A DNA stretch of 64,000 nt from Lichenostomus cassidix. Taxonomy: Eukaryota > Chordata > Aves > Passeriformes > Meliphagidae. The stretch is from the NCBI GenBank assembly GCA_008360975.2, contig CM039197.1, forward strand, positions 186,001 to 250,000. Direction: 5' to 3'. Made by a program: the position numbers and the translations under genes. Numbering within the stretch: position 1 is the first letter of the stretch; every line of letters begins with the position of its first letter. Shown here in pieces: positions 10,701 through 22,862 of the stretch. The notes under the pieces were generated by a model that was not told the DNA's origin, did not search any database, and worked only from the letters and a program-made list of their open reading frames with translations.

Positions 10701-13543
10701 TAGAAAAGTTTCCTTCTCCAGGAAACTTGAGGTTCAATGCCACAGACCCTGCTCAGATAAACCTCTTGCTGATTTTCAGTGCTGGAGAACTTGTCCCAGA
10801 GACAAATAGGGAGAGTATTTTTTCTTTAATCAGCTTCTTCATATTTTTTTTAATCAACTTCTTCATGTTTTAAAGAAATTTCTTTCTTTAAGTGACAAGA
10901 AAAAATTGATACATCTGCAATTAGGTAGGGCAGGTCATTTGTATGTTGTCAGTTTTGGTTTTACGTCTGTGTAAAATTTTATATTTTAGCAGACACTGTC
11001 ACTAAATGCATTGTAGCACTATTACTCAGAAATACAGCAATCCATTTATCTCCCCATTATATTATTGAAGAATTTAAAAACCACTGAGCATTGATGGAAG
11101 TCTAGGAAATAATTATGTATGTATCAAATATTTATTGTTTGCTTATAAAAAAGGGAATGCCACAATGATAAGACAGATACACTTTACAATGTAACAAAAA
11201 AAAAAAAAGTAAAATTTTATAGCACTAATCAAGAACAGGAAAGTATTCAGTTCCACAACACCTTTAAATTTTAAACAGACACACATTGCAAAATCCCTTG
11301 AGCAAAGCTTAAATAATACATTACAAAAATATAAATTTCTTTCTGCTTCTCCCCAAAAAGGGAAGGCTGTGTGCTGAGAAGACCATCCTGTATTGAAAAT
11401 AGACTCCAATACTGATGCGTGCAGAAAACAAACCAACCAACCAAAACCCCATTTATGATCCAGCTATAGACTTGTCTTTATTGTACTTATAAAATATACA
11501 TAACCTTTTATTGAATTGCCTGCTGTCGAAATCTGCAAGAATTTTATTGCTTTTTACTGTCCTGGAGAGGAATAAAAGAGCAGCCTCTGTGTAATTTCAT
11601 AAGAAGCAAGGACAGTAAATCTAATTTTGCTGGGTATGGGCTCAATCATAAAAAAACATGCAATGACCAAAATTTAGAATTTTGGAATACTGAGTATCTG
11701 CATGTTTCTCCTCATTTGTATTTGCAAAACAATTTCCATTACATTTATATCTAACCACATATCACATTACAGTGCACTGTATACGCTATTGTAAGCTTTG
11801 CATTTATATATTATTTCCCCATGATAGGTGCATGAGTCTGTTCCAGTATTAAATCAGGGTTTGAGTCTGTGCACTTTACAGCAGTATCTCCTTTCTTTCA
11901 CTTCGAAATGGGATGGAGTGGATTCTGCAATATGAGGGGAATAAGGTGGATTTGGCTATTGAACAAAATGCTTTCCTTGCCTTTTATTGCCTCTCCTCTG
12001 AACTTAATGAGACATCAGAGCATGACATGCCCAGACTTCTCTTCCAGAGAAGCCACTATCCTGGAATCTGAAAATTTGGCTATAAAGTAAAATGTGTAGT
12101 TTAGCAACTTCTCATCAAGATTCACAGTATGCTTCTGTTGACTGTGTTTCCAACCTTGGGATCCATGAGTCTTTCCCAAATTTCCCAGACATCTCAGAGA
12201 ATATTGGACCAATATATGACTACTTTGTCACATACTTTCAGGAATGAAATAAAGCTATTGAATAATTATTTTACCTCCTATTTGCCAAATACTGATGTTG
12301 AGCAATGAGGTCAGTTTAACTGTTCAAGGAAAAAGTAGGAAGAAAAGGTACTTTTCTATTATAAGTTTTGTAGTTTTAGATGAGGAAAGGACATGCAGGA
12401 GCTGATATTACCAGGCATGGTCCATATGCTCCTTTTCTGGGGTGTCCCAAAGCACTTCACAGTTTAAAGTTCTGATGCAGCTTTGACCTAAGTTCTTGAA
12501 ACTTTGATCACTGGGAACTGAAGATGTACAGAATCAAACTTTTAAATTAATAACATTCCAGAACAGACAGTCAAGAAGAAATACTAATCCTACTGAACTT
12601 TTTGAATGAAAAGGAATATGAAAGGAAAAAATTAAAGAAGGAGCAGTACAGCTCACAGATGGCTGAGAAAAAAAAAACAAAACCCAGCAACTTCTCTGCA
12701 CAGGACATATGAGTAAGAGACTGTTTCTGTTGCTACCAGAAGACTACAGTACCTCAGTCACAATAAAGTATGGAATGGCCTAGAAGCAGGATTTTCTTGT
12801 ACCATAAGCTGAAAAGCCCCATAGTTGTAATAAGACCTGCCTGTGGGTCATAAACTTGTTGCTCTCTGGAGTGTTGAAAATCCTTACTCGCCTTTTAATC
12901 CAAATTTTGTTTGTAAAGGTCATTAAAGTTTGAATTAACTATGTTTTCATGTAAAAATAGTGAATTTCATCCCAGGAAGAAACCTGCAGAAAGTTCCCAG
13001 GGGAAACAGTTGGGCTTCATTTGAGTAAAAAGAATAAATTCTCCTTAGGATGAATTTGAGTATTGTCACAAAATTCTGTAAAAAGACATTAGTGCCTGTA
13101 TGGTAAAATTCCTTAAGAAAAATCTATAAAAGCAGAAAAACATTTTAACATAGCATTAATACAGCAACTAGGGGGAGGATGCATCTCTGATGTCAAAGTG
13201 GTGGCTTTGGCCAGTACATGGTTGCCCTGCCTGTTGCTGGTGATGGACAGAACCCATTTCAGGCGGGCAGCAGACCCAGCCATTGAGCAAGCCTGTGGGA
13301 CACCATTGGACACCTTGAGGGGCTGAGAGAAATCGGCTGTTCTATCCCGCCCTGTTCAAAATCCCTGTTCACGGAAAGTGCAAAAGTGGTTGGAAGCACT
13401 TCAGAATTTACTTCTTAATTGTGGTGGTTGTTACTAAGGTTTTCTGAGGGGGAAAAAGAAAACTCTGTGTCATGTGTCTCAAAAAATGTGCCTTATTCTC
13501 AGACATTTCTTTACACGGTGTTTTTGCATTCCATATTAATTTC
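7749..13543. other. Intergenic, no gene seen
   Basis: The first 350 bases still hold moderate CpG (about 7925-8060), the fading edge of the promoter region. Beyond that the sequence is AT-rich with no credible ORF, RNA gene or clear mobile element. The only site I would mark is a second CTCF-like motif at 8625. Short A runs occur near 11196 and 12668. Confidence 0.6.
8625..8641 (-). promoter_or_regulatory. CTCF-like site, minus orientation
   Basis: On the minus strand TGCAACAGGGGGTGCCA keeps the CAGGGGG(C/T)GC core of CTCF sites. With the plus-oriented site at 7731 it forms a convergent pair about 0.9 kb apart. Weaker than the first match. Confidence 0.35.
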
Positions 13544-13565
13544 TTTTTTTTTTTTTTTTTTTTTT
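13544..13565. repeat. Poly-T tract (22 T)
   Basis: An uninterrupted T run. No retroposed gene was recognised next to it on either side, so it may be a mononucleotide repeat or the tail of an unrecognised minus-strand retrocopy. Confidence 0.85.
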
Positions 13566-13566
13566 G

Positions 13567-16500
13567 AACTGCACAGGCACTTTGAGAAGAGAAGATACCT
13601 CTCTGGAAGCACCATGGACAAAAATAATGGTAAAATATTATTTGGCATCACATGCTGTGTCCTGGTATTTTCAAGAAGCAGCTTGATGCCAAATGACTGA
13701 AAGTAGATACATATTTAGGAATAAACTGATACCAAGAATCTTTTTTTATCAGATGCTGGCTCTTTAAAGCTCTTAGATACTAGATACCTGCAAAAATTCA
13801 ATTCATTCTTTCATGTGAAACAATCTGATTCTAAGTGTGTTACTGTCTAAATTCTGTCACAAGGCCAGGAATGAGATATAAAGCACTGTGTATGTAGTGA
13901 TGCTGTCTCTTCTTTCAGCAACCTCAATGAAAAAGGAACTCAAATGGAGCTTAAAAATGTAGTTACTAAGGAAAAAAAGCCATGTTAACTTTTCCTCAGA
14001 TGTACAGTCATGAGAGTTACCCATATTTGAAGGGCTACAACTTTGAGCATGTCACTGGTAAAAGGTAAGAAAGGGTCAGCCCTGCAAAAATTGACTCTAT
14101 GCATGGATCCTCTGAAACTTCTGCTTGATTCCTAAAAGCATGTCTCCAGAGAACTGCTCAGACTGGGAGTGTGCTGGGATCTGCTCATGCAGGGCTGGCT
14201 CTGTGTGGCTGTGTGCATCTTCTGGAGCTCATGGGAAGGGTCAAGGAGTCAGCTGGGCACTGCAGCAAAGGGTGAGCAGGTCCAACATCTGCAGTGACCC
14301 CAGACCTGCTGCTGGGTAAAAGAGGTCATCCCCCATGGCTAAATAGTTGCAGAGGCCAAAGTGAGCGTTGGCAGCCAGTTTGGCATGGAAATTGCATATG
14401 ATGATTATTATTATTATTATTATTATTTTTATTACTATTAGTTGTTGTAGTAGTTGTTGTAGTTACTATTGTCTTTGTCATTATTATTATTATTATTATT
14501 ATTTCTTCTTCTGGAATGTGAGCTACTGCCTTTAAAATCAGTCCGTGTGGGGATTGGTTCTGCAAGACTTATACCTAGCCTACAACTCTACTGCACGTGA
14601 AGAGTTTTTGTTGACATGTGGCCAAGTCTCAGGCAGGGCAGCACACAGCCAGGGCTGTCTGCAGTGACTCAGCTGATTAACTCCATAGATCACCCTTGCT
14701 GTGCTGGCGTCAATGGCTGTGGTTAAAGGTCTGTTAAAGGGTTTTTTCAGTAATGAGTTTATAACAAAGCTGCCACCAAACAGTTTAATGCCATGTGTTC
14801 TCTCCTTTATCGATTTCAATAAAAAGGCTAATTTGGAGGTACCCTGGATTGTCATTTCTGGGTGGAGGGTGGTTAATATAACCAATGGCATTTCTGCAGC
14901 ATAATGGAGACACAGACCCTGACATACCCACAGAGAACAGACAGAGTTTAGCAGGCAAAGCAAGATGTTCCAAGTGCACATCCTGGGCTTGACAAGACAT
15001 GGCAGCTACCCAGATGCATGCTGGTGGACGTGCATGTGAAAAGTACAGCGAGATCAGGCAGGATCTTGCTTGTTCTAGAAAACCAGCAAAGGTCTCCAGG
15101 CCTTGTTTGTGTTCTGCCAGCCCATGGCCATGGAGAGATTGTCAGCCCACAGAGGTTCTCAAGGGACAAGGACATCCAGGCTGAGCAATGTGGTGGGTGC
15201 TGCTGCAGGCAGAGGGACAAGAGCCAGTCAGGCATATCAGGGTCTCAGCTCATTGTGGAGCTGAGTGGTGGCTGGTGCTGGGCTCTGCCACTGTCTTGGT
15301 GTGGATGCCCATGGTGGCTCTGCCTAAAGGGGGACAGCAGGTGCTGCAGACATCAGGCTAGTCTGCCCCAGGCCCTGGCTGTGGCTGGGCTTAACTACCA
15401 GAACCACGGTGACATTCAGACCAAAGCTGCTCCCCTCTGTGCTCCCAGACCAAGGCAGCATTTGCAGGGTGAAGCAATCTCTGTGCAAGGAGCTGCCCAA
15501 TCCTGTGAGCCAGGAGATCATGGAGGGCCCTGAGCACAGCCAGGGAGGTTCCTTCACCTTTGGATGCTGCTGGAATTCACAGGGATTATTTCGTCTGGGC
15601 TCATGTTTCCTTGGGTTTAGATCTCAATCTGTTCACTGCATCCTCTCATCAGTGTTAGGATTATATATTCTAATGCTTTTCAGAGTGCCAGAACTATGCT
15701 CAGGAGAAGGCTGCTGTCACAGAAGTCGATACAAAAATTACCACAATAGTTTAAGAACATAGAACTTGCCTAGAATAAAAAACATTTTAGTGTTAGACTC
15801 TGTAGTACATGGCTATGGGCCATTTGAGATTGTGCCCATAGCTTTTTAAAGAATTCTGGCTTTGGAAATATTAGCTTAAGTAGTTCTGAGCAATACTTCA
15901 GGAAAGTATTATGTTGGCTTTAGCTACTATAAGTCCAGCATTAGTAACAAAACTCCAGTTAAATATTTGATGAAAAAAAACCATTCTAAAAAAACTGGAT
16001 CTGTTTAAAAGCAGTATCCACTTTGGCTATATTAAAAGTTCCTTTATTTCAAAAGAAAAGGATTAAGCAGATTAAAAAAAAAAAACCCACCAAACTAAAC
16101 ATAATTTGACAATGAAGAAAACCTGCTTAGCTGTGATCTCTTCTAAATACTAACCTCTATTCAGTGCAACATAAGGGGAGCCTGCAGATGCCTGCTGAGG
16201 ACACTGTGGTTTGCATCCTGACTTTTTCAATGTCATGGTGGAAGGTGAGTTAGTCCCAGTACCAGCTGCTTGAGCACCAGTTGCTTGCAGCCCCAGACCC
16301 TTGCAAACTGCAGCCGCTGGAAGGACTCTTGCCCATTCCCAGAGAGCTGTAACTAAGCCTGTGGTGACGAGGGCCTGTTCTTTTTCCTCTCCTGAATGGA
16401 GGCAGAGGATGCAACCAGGAGAGAGGTCGGTGAATCACCATGTCCCTAACTTCTGAGATTATGTGGTACTAAAAGAAACTCGGTAGTCTTGTTTCCAAGC

Positions 16501-16859
16501 AAGAGTGTATTCAGTTGCTCTAGTTTGTAGCTTCTGCTTGTGTTTTAACTTGCTGTGACCATAAGATGATGTTATGATGCATTTGCTGAATGTTTAGCTT
16601 TTACATGTTGTTTACTCAAGGAAAAGTTAACTGCTTGGAAACCAGTATGCATATGATGCATGCATGTGCAAATCTGTGCAGATATGTGGCTGCATCACAT
16701 GTACGTAAAGACGAGTAGCACATGGAGACCTGCTTTCTCATTTCCCCTCCTTTTACTTTTGTGTGAGTGAACACATCACACAGGTGCATATCTCTAGTTT
16801 CTATGGTCTGATAGGAGAGTTCTTAAGTTTTCATCTCTACTTATAAATAAAATTGGTCA
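13567..16859. other. Intergenic, no gene seen
   Basis: Contains the trinucleotide tract at 14400-14512 and a somewhat GC-richer block (about 14900-15560) where long frames open on both strands. Those frames lack recognisable domains and overlap each other on opposite strands, which points to base composition rather than coding. Confidence 0.5.
14400..14512. repeat. (ATT)n/(GTT)n compound trinucleotide microsatellite
   Basis: Two ATT blocks flank a degenerate GTT/GTA core, ending in TTC units. The continuous trinucleotide phase produces a spurious asparagine/isoleucine-rich ORF on the minus strand. Confidence 0.9.
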
Positions 16860-17640
16860 AATCACTGTGGTGTAAGATAGAAAAACATGACAGAAGCTGC
16901 TCAGGTGAATGATTTTTGGCACAATATGAAGCAAAAAAATAGGTGCTGGCTTCTCTTTCAAATAAGTGCTGTGCTCTGCAGAGCAAGGATCAAGCCAAAG
17001 TTCACCTTATCAGCTGCCGTACTTCACCTGGGGCTCTGTTATTGATAGGTCTGTCATCCTCCCTAATATTGGAGGGGTAATAGCAGCCGATGATTAGGCC
17101 ATTTTCAAGCTATTAACTACATTTCTTATCCCTTTTATAAGAGCTTCTTAGTCAGCTGGGAAACAAAGGCTGCCTTCAGCGAACAAGAGCCCAAATTGTG
17201 GGTCTGCATCCTGCAACCTGAAAGACACAACTGTTGCACTTAGAGAAGCCTCTGACAGCAGCAAGGGGGTAGATGTCAAAGGTTACCCTGTGGTGTTATC
17301 TGAAATGAGCGGGCTCTGGCTGCCTCTTGTGCTGACAGAAGCTTGCAGAGAAATTACAGAAAATTGCCTGTTTTGTCAACATTTTCTCGTGAGGCTTAGT
17401 AAAAAAAAAAGGACTCGAGTTTCAGCAAGTTAAAGGGGCTCAGTCAACCTAGAAGTGACTGACAAACACTCTATTATTCATCTATGTAAAAAAGTGATAT
17501 TTTATATCATTTCTTTGAGTGATTGTTAAGTGACTGGATAGTGACGCTGACATGCAAGCTAATCCCAGTAATATTTCCAGTTATTGTTTGAAGGCAGACT
17601 TACACATTTGTCAGCACTGACAATAGGTATGTTTAAAAGG
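16860..17640. promoter_or_regulatory. Candidate conserved non-coding element
   Basis: This block has the texture of a developmental enhancer: little simple repeat and many short transcription-factor words. Examples are MEIS/TGIF-type CTGTCA and TGACAG, forkhead-like ACAAACA, and ATTA/TAAT cores. An exact inverted repeat, TTGTCAG-CA-CTGACAA, lies at 17608-17623. Conservation cannot be judged from one sequence, so this is an impression to be tested by alignment. Confidence 0.25.
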
Positions 17641-20600
17641 AAATGGTGATGAAGAACCAGCTCTCAGTACAATCCCTACAATCCCAAAGCACTGGGAGGA
17701 CCTGTACCCTCAGATCTTAGTGCAGAGTACACTGGCAATGGACAAGACTGTGGTGGAAATGGCAGTCATGTAGTCCCCCCAACCAGTCATTCACCTGGGG
17801 TGAAACTACACAGATGACCAATAGGACTTCTGCCACTTCTGCCACACTGTAGCTAGAAAAATAGCTTTTCCTATCTGGCTCTTGTTTTGGCCATACAGCA
17901 AATTTTTTCTTTTTTTTTTTTTTAATAGACTGTTACTGAATTGGAAACGTTTTTACAAGAATTAGACAGCCAGTAAGCTCAAAAAAAATGTCTTTGTTAA
18001 TTCTTGGCTATGGATGGTGGACAGAGGTAATGAAGGAATCGGATCAGTAACTCTCCTTGCTTTCTCACAGAATATGAAGTCTGGTCACTGTTGCCTATTG
18101 TGAGGAGACTGCCATATGTAGTTTACCTTTGGAGGCTCATTGCTGGTATCACAGGGAAGAAAGGCATGTTTAAGAGAATACAATTCTAGCTAGCCTGCCT
18201 TATCATAAGCCTGGAGGGTGGTTATGTTACCATTTAAAGCTGATCCCTAGAATTTTCCTGAAATGGCTCTGTTGTGTGTTCCAGCATTTATTCAGCACTC
18301 AGGGTAGTTGTTGGCATAGGTAGATGACATCTGTCACATTGCAGTCATCACCAGCTGGTACCCCGGTCCTGTGTTGTGACAGAGTATTGAAACTGTGATA
18401 TTTCCCTCAGCCTTTTGCACTGGGCAGAGCAGATGCTAGAGGTGGTTTTATGAGGCTGGTAAAGGCTATTTACATCTTAGGTGAACTGATGTCTCTTAGC
18501 TACAACTCATAAAACCATTAATGACTTCTTGGATTTGCTGTGTCACTGCTGGTGAGTGGATGTTGTGAAATTTCCAGAGAAAACATGACAAAGCAATTGA
18601 TCTGAAAAGACAGCTTGGGACAAACACACGTGAATATACTAGGAGACATTATCTAGAATTAAATATAACTTTTACAGTGAGTGTAGCTTTGAAGTATTTT
18701 ACTTACATACTTTTTGAGAAAAGATTACTTTGGTGATTTGGTGCCTTTGGCTTTGGTGCTGCTAGTGACAGAAGGCTTACAGTGAAGGAAAGAGATAAAA
18801 AAGCACAGCAAAGGCTAGTGGTGTTCAGACTGGGATTGCACTCTTGGAATGCTCACCAGGTGCTGTTGGATTCCACACTGACATGTAGAATCAATGCAAA
18901 GTAAAATCTCTGGAAGTGCAGACGCTGTGGATGTAGGATGTCTGGGTGCCCTCAATCTTAGAGAGGAGTGAGAACATATTTTAGCAAGGAGAACAGATGG
19001 TTTGGGAGAGCAAATTCTGCAGACAAAGTACAGCCTTTAGTCAAAGAAAAGTAGTACATAAAAACTGGACAAACTTACTACAAATAGTTAGAATTACATT
19101 ACTGAGATCCAAGCTCTAAGGCTACTCTGTCCACTTCTCTCATTCTTAAAATGATACAATGCAAATATCAGTGAGTCCATAGGCAGGCAACAAAAAGTGT
19201 TTGATTTTACGGTAAATAACTTGGTTTTGTTGAGAGAAGAGATGAAAAGAGAAAATATAATAATGAGAAATCAAAAAAGTCCACAGAAAATCATGGTCTC
19301 ACGTTTATCCTTGCTCATAATGTAAGAGCAAATGCAGCTGTGGACAGGAAAAGCTCTTCTTGGTCATCATGTGGAATGCACAGGATACTATAGCAGGTGC
19401 TTAGCAGGTTTTAAACTGAAGAAGAAATAGCATCCATGATTTCTTTCACCTTTAGAGATATTAAAAACTGTTGCTTCTGATGGAACAAGCATTAATTGGG
19501 TGTTTAGGAAGAAACCGGCCCTGCAAAGTGAAGTCAGATGAAACACATGGAGTGTCCAACTGCCAAAATCTTATGGAGAAGATTTGGCCTCACTGTGCCT
19601 CTCCTCTCCAGTTTGAATTTGTCTCTTCAGTTCTCTCTCATGTGCTGCTATTTCAGATATGACGAATGCCTGTACACCTAGAAGCTTGTCTGACACTACT
19701 GTATTAGCTGATATAATAAAAGTTATGTATTAGTCTAAAAGTCTTGGGTTTGCTTCCACTATTCTGTCCAGCGAAGTATATTCTTGCCCTTCTTAACACC
19801 CAATGAACATTTTTTCAGCCATCTCATTGGCAGAGTAGAAAGGGGTTTTCCTTTGGCATTTCCTCATGTGTTCCAGCTGTGACTGCACAGCAGTGTGGCA
19901 CAGAAGGAAAGGTGAAATTAGATGGTATTTGAGGGCTGCCCCCAGCAATTAGGTTATAAACAGATCAGTATTTATATATTCAGATTAAATAAGACAAAAT
20001 GCTCAGTCACTTTACCACAGTTTATAAAATTGCTATATATTAGCAGAACCAGCACCTCTCTCTCTGCACTCAGTGCCTTGCAAATGCAAACCAAAATAGT
20101 TTGCTTTACATTTTGCCCATGAAAAAACACTAACATGTTTTGCCTTGTGTTTGTTCCTAGTTTACTTCAGTACCTGAGTACCATGGGGGCATGGCCGCTG
20201 CTGTCAGCTGGACAGGGACAGCCAGGGAGCATGTGGAGGGGCAGAGCAGGTAGTGGTCACCACTGCCAGCCATGTTTCGGCTAAAGTTGTCACATTAAAG
20301 CACTAAGCTCAAAGAACATTTTGCATCTTCATAATTTCAAAAATAGTTTCTGTAGATAATGCTTCTCTCATTGCAGTCTTGCCAGGTACATGTGTTGATG
20401 AATAGAAGAACTAAATAAAAATGTGTCATAAATTGTGTAAAATCTTTGTCTCCATCGATTAGTCATTGTCTACACCTTCCAGGGACTTGTTATTCATTCA
20501 TATTGAGCATATTGCTTTAAAAATATATAGCTTTCAATTCTCTTCAAAACCAGGGAATTCGTTGGAGGAATATTGGCTTTTTAAGCAACAAATTCAAAGG

Positions 20601-21712
20601 GAACAACTATTATGTCCCATTTGTAGCAGTGGTGATGTGTATATGACAAGATGTCAAGAATATGCTCAGAAATGTGATACTCTACGTGAAATCTCTGAGT
20701 TCATTTTATTTGGGGACTGTGCCACTCACTCACTTTGTGACCTCGTTAGTAACATTCTTGGCTCTTTTGGAGTACCAGATGTCAGTTTACTATTAACCAT
20801 TTGGCTTCTCAGTGTAGCTCTGAACATACAGTGTTCTTTAGAGAGCAAGCAGGAGGAAGTTTCAACAGGGCATAATAATTTAATCTTTTAATTGTGTCAG
20901 GGCCAGAGTTTTGATCTGACCTCACAACAGCTGTTACAGACCTAGATCTTGCATGCCACTGCTGCAGAACTATAGAAACATTGCCAGCAATGTTTGGTTA
21001 TAAAACTAAAAATTGAGATTTTTGCCCTCATGTACAATTAGTATTTAGTAAGGACTTATGATTGCCTGCTCTCATAATGTTCTAATCATACAAAGTTTCT
21101 TGTCTTACAGGATTAGTATGGCAAGTCTTAAATCTTCTCCCTCGAATAATATGTATGTTAATACTTTCTTTCAAATTTATTGGCTGTGTGACACATTTTG
21201 CATGCTGGGAAAATAAAAAACAAAACTGGCAACTCTAATGGCAATGTAGTATGCCACAGTCCATTAGTTTTTGTTCATCTTTGCAGAGGATGTTTTAGTT
21301 GTTAAAATATATCTCACACCAAAGTCTGCAGTTTAAAAGTAAAGAGTTCGCACATATCTGGGCTTTTACAACTTGTCTTCAGAGTTGTTTCCATCACATT
21401 AAGGAGTTTGCATCTGCTTTTATGAAAGTGCTCTTCTATTGTTGTTTTACATCACAAAGTGTGGATATCATAATAATAAACTAAGATGGTGACCTCCTGT
21501 GGGTGTGATCAGTTCTTGCACTTATTTTTAATCATTTGAGCAGTTATGTTGCATTTAAAAGAAGGGCTAGGACTGAAAATTAATAAATAAATGAAATGGA
21601 ATAATCAGGCATAGAGTCTGTCTAAGATTCAAAACCGTGACTACAAACTACAGCCAAAAGACTCAGCATAAATGTGATATTTTCTCAGTTTGCTTCTGGC
21701 TTCTGGCCTCAA
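17641..21712. other. Intergenic, no gene seen
   Basis: Ordinary AT-rich intergenic DNA with a few A/T runs (for example near 17907-17923). The longest frame (20466-20891, plus) opens with TTG, has no recognisable domain and no splice or promoter context. Nothing supportable. Confidence 0.55.
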
Positions 21713-21945
21713 AAAAACCAAAACAAAGCAAAACACAAACCCCAAAAAAACCCCCCAAAACCCCAACCCAATCCAAACAAACAAAAAAAAAACCCCGAAA
21801 AATAAACCCAAACAAAAAGCCCAAAGTAAAACCAAACCAAACCAAACCAAACCAATCAAGCAAACAAAAAACCAGCAAAAAACCCCAAACCAAAACACAA
21901 ACAACCAAAAAGCCCAAGCTAAACAAAAAACAAAAAAAGAACCAG
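21713..21945. repeat. AC-rich low-complexity tract with G-quadruplex potential on the minus strand
   Basis: About 230 bases nearly free of G and T on the plus strand, made of AAAAC, CCCC and AACC units, including about five copies of ACCAA near 21829-21855. At 21740-21769 the C runs are 4, 6, 4 and 3 long, separated by A spacers of 7, 4 and 2. The minus strand therefore meets the usual G3+N1-7 quadruplex rule. The tract yields long spurious lysine/proline or phenylalanine/leucine-rich ORFs. Confidence 0.9.
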
Positions 21946-22601
21946 AATGGCCACTTGGCATTTTGGGAAAGAGGAGAAGACACATGTTCTGAAGTGCTTC
22001 TCTCAACATCCAGCCACTCGAAAGTCACCTGTTTCCAAACAGGTTACAGGTTACACCATCTTTTCTGTGGTGGGTTTCCAATTTTTTTCCATGAATCCCT
22101 TTCTCTTGGATGGCTGGACAAAGAGGGCTTTCACACCCTCATATGGGACAGTAGAGTTTTTATGATGCTGCACCTTCATGGCCCCATCTAAAGTCTAGGT
22201 TTCCCTGCCGGCTTTCAGCATATTTAGCTTCAGTGGCTCATGAAGGATGTGGGAACAAATTCTCACAATCTTCAAACATAAGAAGAATGTCCAAGGAATT
22301 CACAGCTGCCTCATGTTTCCCACAACAGTCGAGAGATGAGAAAGTAGTTAGACTATTACTCATTTTGTAATGGCCACTGATTTATTTCTGAAGTGGATTT
22401 TGCTTCCAGCTCTTCTCTAAGTGTATCTCATTCCCACCCTGGTTCTTCTGGGCTAACTGAGGGACCTACTGATACTTCCCAGCTTTGCTCCTGTCTCGTA
22501 TCTGTTCACAAAAGGTGAAAGGTAGCATCAAAATCTGTGGTAGAAACAGCCATGAAGTCCAATGCTAGAAGATCCATCAAGAATGGATTAAGATCATTGT
22601 C

Positions 22602-22862
22602 TTGTAGCCTTCTTTAGATACTGGAAGAGGCTTCTCTTCTCCAACTCTCTTAGCCTGTCTCCACAGCAGAGGAGCTTCAGCCCTATGATCATCTTTGTGG
22701 CCTCCTCTGGATCTGCTCCAACAGCTCCATGTCTTTCTTATGCTGAGGACCCCAAAGTTGGATGCAGAGTGCCTGGTGAGGCCTCATGAGAGCACAGTAG
22801 AGCATCATCATGCTACCCACTTCTCTTTTGGTGCAGCCCGGGATGTGGCTGGCCTTAGGTGA
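22602..22862 (-). mobile_element. CR1 LINE fragment, minus orientation
   Basis: Matches the reverse complement of the CR1 3' half. Visible are the tract resembling TCTCTTAGCCTGTCTCCACAG, then GATCATCTTTGTGGCCTCCT, the AGGACCCCAAAGTTGGATGC block and the GATGTGGCTGGCC block. Both ends are truncated: the 3' tail with the ATTCTATG motif is absent. Diverged, so old. Confidence 0.85.

Noticed and set aside
14326..14565. Asparagine/threonine-rich minus-strand frame
   Set aside because: A translation of the ATT/GTT microsatellite.
15018..15533. A 171-codon plus-strand frame
   Set aside because: GC-richer patch with opposing frames on the other strand and no recognisable domain; overlapping short frames also present.
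20466..20891. A 141-codon plus-strand frame
   Set aside because: Starts at TTG, no domain, no splice or promoter context; plausible by chance in 64 kb.
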